Below, piece by piece: positions 58,670-64,000 of a DNA stretch of 64,000 nucleotides (its first letter is position 1; each line of letters opens with the position of its first letter). The stretch lies in the NCBI GenBank assembly GCA_023014485.1, contig JAJOZX010000940.1, forward strand, positions 384,501 to 448,500. The letters are read 5' to 3'. Under the pieces are notes generated by a model. The model did no database searches, was not told where the DNA came from, and was given only the letters and a program-made list of their open reading frames with translations. A program made the position numbers and the translations under genes. The DNA is from Bathynomus jamesi. Its lineage: Eukaryota > Arthropoda > Malacostraca > Isopoda > Cirolanidae.

Positions 58670-59674
58670 AGCAGAAAACTTCTAGTTTGAATTGAATCGT
58701 GCATCTCCGAATTTTTAGATTCAGAAATGATAAGCATCCATCATTTTCTTTTTCAATGGTGAATTTTATAGATGTGACTAAAATAAAATTCACTGTTGAA
58801 AAAGAAAATGATGGATGCTCATCACTTCTGGATCTAAAAATTCGGAGATGCTTCAATCAATTCAAATTTGAAGTTTTCCGCAAGCCTACGAATAATAACT
58901 CTTATGTTAATTTTTATTTTGACCATCACCCCTCGAAAAAGTCTTCTATTTTTACTTCCATGTTTCTCAGAGTATTGAAAGTCGTCAGTCCTGAATTTTT
59001 CGATTCTGAGTTATGCAATATCATGAATATTGGTACTAAATTATGTCATCCTATTCCACATCTAGATAACTGTCTTAGGAAAGCTAAGAATAGGTATTAA
59101 ATGATAATAGTGTAATTGTAAATGAATTCAATCATAAAAATATCCTTAGCCTACCTTACTATGTAAATTTTAAATATCTTCCGACTTTACTTAAAGCAAC
59201 TGGTATCAACGTAGTCTTTTCTTTAAGTATAATAATACTGTTAAATCTCTCCTAATAAAAAATAGTTCGGATAATGCTGTTGGCTGTGTGTATTCGAGTG
59301 GATGTACACAATGTAACTCAGTTTATACACAGTAGGTGAACCGGGAAAAACTTTAGATATTAGTGGTAAAACAACATACAGTAAATATGCGTGTAGAACA
59401 GCAAATAATGTTAATGCATTGTTTAACCATATGAAAAGATGTAATCACAGTATTAAGTGGGATAGTTCTAAAGTTCTCGTTAAAAACAAAAATATAATTG
59501 AAAGGAATATTCTAGAATGTGCTTTCATCCAATTTAAAAATAATTAAATAATTTCAATAACAGTTTGGGAACGTATAAAATTGACAATACCTTGTTAATT
59601 AAAATGTCTTTTACCTTTTGTCATTCCTTCTTAACCTTGTACTAATTTCTTTTCACTTTTTTGTTTTAATGTAC

Positions 59675-59690
<16 letters not shown>
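58670..59690 (+). pseudogene. PLE-delta second copy, with inverted 5' end
   Basis: Plus strand: KIKFTVEKENDGCSSLLDLK, FEVFRKPTNNNSYVNFYFDH, FLRVLKVVSPEFFDSELCNI, HLDNCLRKAKNRY (to 59097), then degraded KNSSDNAVGCVYSSGCT-like endonuclease residues, KYACRTANNVNALFNHMKRC, NHSIKWDSSKVLVKNKNIIE, RNILECAFIQFKNN. Same family as 49.1-50.4 kb. The 5' end (58675-58765) is repeated in reverse orientation, giving a palindrome around 58770. Ends at long (TA)n. Confidence 0.88.

Positions 59691-59758
<68 letters not shown>
59680..59758. repeat. (TA)n microsatellite
   Basis: About 75 bases of TA with one ATTA slip. Confidence 0.97.
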
Positions 59759-59761
<3 letters not shown>

Positions 59762-59814
59762 ATGGAGCAAAATTCGCGCATCATAGGAATTTAAATTCTG
59801 TAGCGATTCATCGA

Positions 59815-60475
59815 TTTGTAGTACCTGGTATTTCATACATTAAAACCAAGCTCACCCTCTCGTCTATTGTTAATTTCGCAGCCATCCCCTACCTATCAAC
59901 GACATCACCTTCCTGAAGAAGTTAAAAAAGTATAAACCAGTGAACAAAGGCATTTCGGACGTTGCTAAAAAGGCACTGAAAAGACACTGCTGGTGCCTCA
60001 GTGAAGAACTTGTGGGTCTGAGGTTTTTGCGTAAGAGTGAAAATGGTGAAAGTGGACTACAGAAAAAAGGAAAAGACAAAAGTTTGAAGCGATTGGAAGG
60101 TAAATATCTGAAAGATGTTAATTTCATATCATTGAACAACTTTGACATCAAAGTCAGTTACTCTCTTTTCTACCGTAGAAAGAAAGAAATCCTTGAAAGA
60201 AACCCTTTCTTCTTGGGAAGACCCAAAATCGTATCACCAAGCAAAGCAGAGTCAGTGCACTTAAAGCTTTAAATGATTGTGCTTGAAAGGTGAGTAGCAT
60301 TAGTCAAAGAATTCACCGAAGTAATTGAAGAAAACAGAAAGTTAATTACCAATTCAAAGAAATTTACTATAATGGCCGCCTCAATTGAAACCAGAGCTGA
60401 CTATTGTGATACCCTCCCCAATAAGGGGGATGTGGATGCCACACCTATAGTAATACAGAAGCACAGGATCATGAG
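59815..60475 (+). pseudogene. Family X, copy 3: C-terminal part
   Basis: Reads IVNFAAIPYL, NDITFLKKLKKYKPVNKGIS, DVAKKALKRHCWCLSEELVG, LRFLRKSENGE, LERNPFFLGRPKIVSPSKAE, and after a frame change ERVALVKEFTEVIEENRKLI. HCWCLSEELVGLRFL aligns with HLWYLSERLIGLSFF of copy 2 and QWYLSEMLVSLSF of copy 1, and ERVALVKEF with ERGVALIKDF. The 110-codon frame 59940-60272 is open. Only the last third of the protein is present. It is divergent from both others, so family X was active at several times or arrived in several lineages. Confidence 0.65.
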
Positions 60476-60617
60476 GTAAAAATTAAGGGTCGTTAAGATA
60501 TTTCTAAATATTTTTCAAATGAGTTAAAAATTTGTGTGGGATGTGTTTCTGACAGGTGGCACCTAATTAAAGAGTAAGACTTTAATATTTAAAAATGTTT
60601 TGATGCTTTTCTGGATA
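60476..60617. other. Possible 3' end of family X copy 3
   Basis: No coding motif; runs into (TA)n at 60618. I found no terminal repeat matching copies 1 or 2. Confidence 0.35.
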
Positions 60618-60620
60618 TAT

Positions 60621-60667
<47 letters not shown>

Positions 60668-60668
60668 C

Positions 60669-60697
<29 letters not shown>
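60618..60697. repeat. (TA)n-(TG)n compound microsatellite
   Basis: TA run with slips followed by TG run. Confidence 0.97.
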
Positions 60698-60699
<2 letters not shown>

Positions 60700-61320
60700 G
60701 CTGTTGTGGCGGTTACACGTGTTTCGATCGAAGTCTGAATAAAAGCGGTATTACAGTAAAAATCCTGCAGTTAATCAGTTTTAAACGGTGCCGATATTGG
60801 GAGTTAATTGATAGTGCACAGTGGTATTTCTTTCTAAAAAAGTAAAAATCGCGGCATATACCAAAAAAAGTAAATAAAAACAAAGTGGATTAATATATAC
60901 AGCATTTGTTTTTTTTCTGAGTCTCTTTGTGAGGAAAGTTTTGTTTTTGAAGTGCCCTCAAATATCCCCCCATTATCCCCCGCAGCCACAGTCGAGAGGA
61001 CCAATCAGTGAGAAGTATACAGCGTGCCACATCATCTCCTAACCCCCACTCCGGAGTAACAGAAAATTCTTTCCCTCACACAGCTTGAGTCATCCCCCAC
61101 CCAATACGCAGTGGAAAACGGAAGAAACGGAGAAAGGCGAAATAGAAAAAAATCAAATACCGTCACAAAACGAGGCCGAAAACACACAGGCGACAAAGAG
61201 TGTAAAGACAACACACAGCATAAGGGCAACGAAGGACACAAACACAACTAGCACAAATAACACAAACAGGACAAGACAAGAGGGCAGTCAAGAAAACAGG
61301 CGTTGACAAAACAATTAAAT
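60698..61320 (+). other. Unassigned region with a Thr/Asn/Lys-rich frame
   Basis: A 73-codon frame (61085-61306) reads WKTEETEKGEIEKNQIPSQN, TKDTNTTSTNNTNRTRQEG. The polar, repetitive composition could be part of a LINE ORF1 or gag linker, but no motif supports either. The rest holds nothing recognised. Confidence 0.35.
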
Positions 61321-61427
61321 AATGTCTGTAGATTCTATTACATTTTGAAAATGAAATGTATTTTAATAAACACTGCCTTTATAATTATTTAAAGTGTGTA
61401 TACATTTTTTTGGGACGCCCTGTATAT
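61321..61427. mobile_element. MLE terminal fragment
   Basis: tgtgtatacatttttttggg then acgccctgta at 61418-61427, followed by TA repeats: a mariner-like terminus with its typical AT-rich subterminal stretch. Other end not found. Confidence 0.6.
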
Positions 61428-61440
61428 ATATATATATATA

Positions 61441-61730
61441 TCTCTGTAGCTCCGTCTAACTTCAACATTACTGTATTATTTCTAATCAACTGTATATATT
61501 TCTATCCTTAGTATATGATCTGTCATTGTATTAATAATTGTTTTTTTTTTTCTGTTTAAGGTGCTTTCAACCCTGCTGGATTATTGACACCATTTTTTTT
61601 TTTTTTTTGTAGAGAAAGGTGGTGAAAGAAGTAGTAGAAGAAAAGACGTATAGTCTGATATGAATAATACTTGTCATATGGACTATAGAATGCTAATAAA
61701 TCTTTTCATTTTCATATATTACTTACTTAT
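61441..61730 (+). pseudogene. LINE 3' UTR (same family as 21.5-22.1 kb) with insert
   Basis: tctgtagctccgtctaactt through tcattgtattaataat and cttgtcatatggactatag ... cttttcattttcata match 21977-22130. About 125 bases containing two T runs (from 61541) are inserted between, absent from the other copy. Confidence 0.8.
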
Positions 61731-61734
61731 TACA

Positions 61735-62530
61735 TAAAGCAATATAAAACGGGGAGAAAAACTTAATAAATGAATAAAAAGAAATCCAAAATATTAAATT
61801 CATCTGACATGCAGTCAAATTGTTGAGGAATGTCTATTTTATTTCTTATTGTTGTGGCGAGAGATCTACATTCTTATATTTGTAGTTTTTTATCATTAAG
61901 AAAAATTATTAAAATGGTAAAAAGTCTTAAGGCTCTGAAATTCAATTTGTCTTGGCGCTGACAAACCACGATCCGGTACTGAGAAGAACTAAACTTAATC
62001 ATTTTGAACGTGAAACAGGCCACCAAATAGCACAAAAAAAAATAATTTCAGTTAGCTGTAAATGAATTCGCAGAAAATCCAATAAAACTCGGACAAGAAT
62101 GCTATTAGATATTATGAAAAGTTATACTCTTAACCAGGAAATATGTGTAGGGCCTCGAAAAGTGAACGTTTTGGAATTCATTCTGACAAATAAAAATGCA
62201 TAATAATAAACAAAATTGTAACGTAAATAAATTTTCTGGTCATAAGTTAATCGATGTACGGTACAAATAAAATTTTAAGCCAGAAGACCAAATATTTGTC
62301 CAAGAGGCCTAGAGAGATGAAAGGACTATTTGAAGGATTAAATATAAATTCAATAAAAGTATACTGGGGAAGTGTAAATTCATAATTAATAGTAGGTTTT
62401 TATGCAGGAAGAATACATAAATGTCTCCCCCTATATACGAAGGAAAGACCCGAAATCAAATAAGGCCTCCAAGACTCACGATACCAATTTTATTTTATAA
62501 ATTTTGAAAGACTGCTTAGTATGTAAAATG
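61735..62530. other. No recognisable feature
   Basis: AT-rich sequence; no family motif in six frames. Confidence 0.5.
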
Positions 62531-62539
62531 TATGTAAGT

Positions 62540-63110
62540 GTAGTGAAAAATAAGGAAAGAAGTTGACTACAATAAACTCTTCCTAAATATCAGTAAAACA
62601 AAATTTCATGATTTACTAATAAAAGAAATGTATATCTTGATAAACTTAATGTTAATGAAATCGTCATAAAGGAGTGTACTGTAACAAAATTTCTTGGTGT
62701 AATGGCGAATAAGAATTTGCAATGGAGTGATCATGTAAATTATATCGAAGAAAAAGATTTCAAAGAACGTTGCTATAATGTTTAAACTCAGAAATGTAGT
62801 CCCTAAGCAAGTTATATTGACTCTATCATACTCTTATTCTTCCTTATATAACATACTGACCCCTTGTATGGGAAAACTCCACTAGCAGCGCATAAAACGG
62901 TATCGTTGCCACTCGGAACTGGAAAATATCAAAACTTAATCTGACGTTTCGGAAAATGCCCATTCACTTCAACGAGTTCATTTTTGTATTTACCCAAAAT
63001 ATATAACTTAGTGGGTCTTGTATACATATATCGAAACAATTTACAATTCTTTATTGATGGATACACAATCCAATTTTCAGAACGTAGAATAATATAAGTA
63101 TTTGCTCAGA
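62540..63110 (+). pseudogene. LINE-7 post-RT fragment
   Basis: LFLNISKTKFHDLLIK, CTVTKFLGVMANKNLQWSDH, VNYI-E-KKISKNVAIMFKL, RNVVPKQVILTLSYSYSSLY and NAHSLQRVHFCIYPKYIT follow the K.KT......-KFLGV..D..L.W..H...I..K..K....-l..l r......-L...Y..l..-p...Y pattern of LINE ORF2 after RT. At least three frame changes. The RT itself is absent. Confidence 0.75.
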
Positions 63111-63184
63111 TAAGGTGAGTGATATGTTTGGTGTTTTATTCAAAGAACCTTGTGCGGAATGTTGATAAATGTATATAAGAGGTT

Positions 63185-64000
63185 CCAAAAAACCTTAGCG
63201 CCCCCCATTTGCAGCTTACATGTTCACTTATATCGAAATGGTTTTTAGTGATTATAAAAATATATAAAATTCTTTATTTATTGCAGGTATTAAAATTACT
63301 CTAGCTGATAAAGTGATAATATAATGGCTTCCCAATTAATTGGTGATTCGGAGAGGCAATGTGTGATAGATCGCATACGAGCAATAACATTTCGGGAAGC
63401 TCGTGATGCTGGAGCCACCTTTATAACACGTTCATGGGTTGCCAAAAAGTTGCGAAGAAGTGAGGGCTTCGTCAAAAGAAATTGGAATAAAACTGAATGA
63501 ATGTAAAATGGATACAACCAAATCTGGGCGCCCAAATTTGCCACTCTCTCAGGAAACAAAGGACATCATTGAAAGCGGTACGCGTAAGCGGAAAAACACC
63601 TGTGCTAAACTTTCTAGAGAGATCGAAGTGTTGAGAGGAAAGATCGTTAGTGGTGAGATCATTCGACTGTACCGTCATAGGCAAGGTTTAAAGCCTTGGC
63701 ATGAACTTCCAAAGCCAAGAAAAACTCAACTTAACATCGATGACAGAATGTGATTTGCCCATTATCTTGAAGATTGGGATGTGGATGATTTCATGCATTT
63801 AGCTGTCTCCGATGAATTTTTTGTTTACGTAACACGTCGGCCTAACTACCAAAATGATCGAGTGTGTGAGCCACAACACCAGATGAAATCGATGACAATG
63901 AACATTATCGCGAATTATTAAAAAGTCCAGACTGTGTTGGTGTGTTTGTTTTGTTCACTGCAAAGAAGCTCATGTGGGTGCTGAAGCCAAATGGTCAGAG
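63185..64000 (+). mobile_element. MLE-5: mariner-superfamily element, cut by window end
   Basis: Starts near ggttccaaaaaaccttagcg (63181-63200), a plausible TIR. Carries a transposase gene that runs past the window edge. Confidence 0.7.
63324..64000 (+). pseudogene. MLE-5 transposase (IS630/Tc1/mariner type), frameshifted, partial
   Basis: ATG 63324: MASQLIGDSERQCVIDRIRA, ITFREARDAGATFITRSWVA, KKLRRSEGFVKRNWNKTE, then after a shift KSGRPNLPLSQETKDII, RKRKNTCAKLSREIEVLRGK, IIRLYRHRQGLKPWHELPKP, one stop, FAHYLEDWDVDDFMHLAVSD, EFFVYVTRRPNYQNDRV (SDE box, first catalytic Asp), and after another shift DEIDDNEHYRELLKSPDCVG, VFVLFTAKKLMWVLKPNGQ. The arrangement (HTH, SGRP linker, SDE box) fits this superfamily; the exact family is not known to me. 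The remaining catalytic residues lie beyond 64000. Confidence 0.75.

Noticed and set aside
61085..61306. 73-codon Thr/Asn-rich frame as a host gene
   Set aside because: Low complexity, no start context or neighbouring exon, and beside an MLE end; listed only as unassigned.

Overview
This 64 kb window reads as eukaryotic repeat-dense intergenic DNA. I find no host protein gene, no rRNA, no functional tRNA and nothing prokaryotic. The mix is typical of a large arthropod genome: CR1/Jockey-type LINEs, Penelope-like elements (PLEs), a CsRn1/Mag-type Gypsy element, many Tc1/mariner-like elements (MLEs), hAT, Tigger, a FLYWCH-MULE, tRNA-derived SINEs, and abundant (TA)n, (GA)n and (TG)n tracts. A decapod crustacean or another large arthropod genome is my best guess, held at low confidence because no host gene is present.

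Layout. 1-12.9 kb: one old CR1-like LINE (copy A) is cut into pieces by later insertions: an MLE end, a 5'-truncated Jockey-like LINE with an open 899-codon frame, a 5 kb non-autonomous LTR element with near-identical LTRs, a PLE tail and a hAT. A second copy (copy B, 52.2-58.4 kb) gives empty-site sequence for several of these. 12.9-15.1, 18.5-21.4 and 59.8-60.5 kb: three diverged copies, plus a possible fourth scrap near 25.8 kb, of a transposase-like family I cannot name (family X); this is the best candidate for something undescribed. 16.2-17.4 and 22.1-23.1 kb: MLE derivatives with very long inverted repeats. 23.2-25.1 kb: Tigger remnant containing a nested hAT. 25.9-30.1 kb: PLE complex with head-to-head terminal repeats. 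30.1-35.2 kb: Gypsy element inserted in that PLE. 35.3-39.1 kb: PLE ends with hammerhead-like motifs, a LINE and another PLE. 39.4-41.4 kb: nearly intact MULE with TIRs and TSD. 42-50.8 kb: SINEs, a perfect 66 bp palindrome, hAT, LINE fragments, a MITE and a PLE. 50.8-52.2 kb: mariner. 52.2-58.4 kb: LINE copy B with a 2.7 kb insert and a small MLE that keeps only a DNA-binding domain. 58.4-64 kb: PLE, family X, LINE scraps and an MLE running off the edge.

The parts do not form an operon or pathway; their relationship is insertion history. Nearly all coding regions are broken. Exceptions that remain open are the Jockey-like frame, the 141-codon MLE DNA-binding frame, and most of the MULE transposase (one frameshift). 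All family names come from motifs read by eye; no database search was run.
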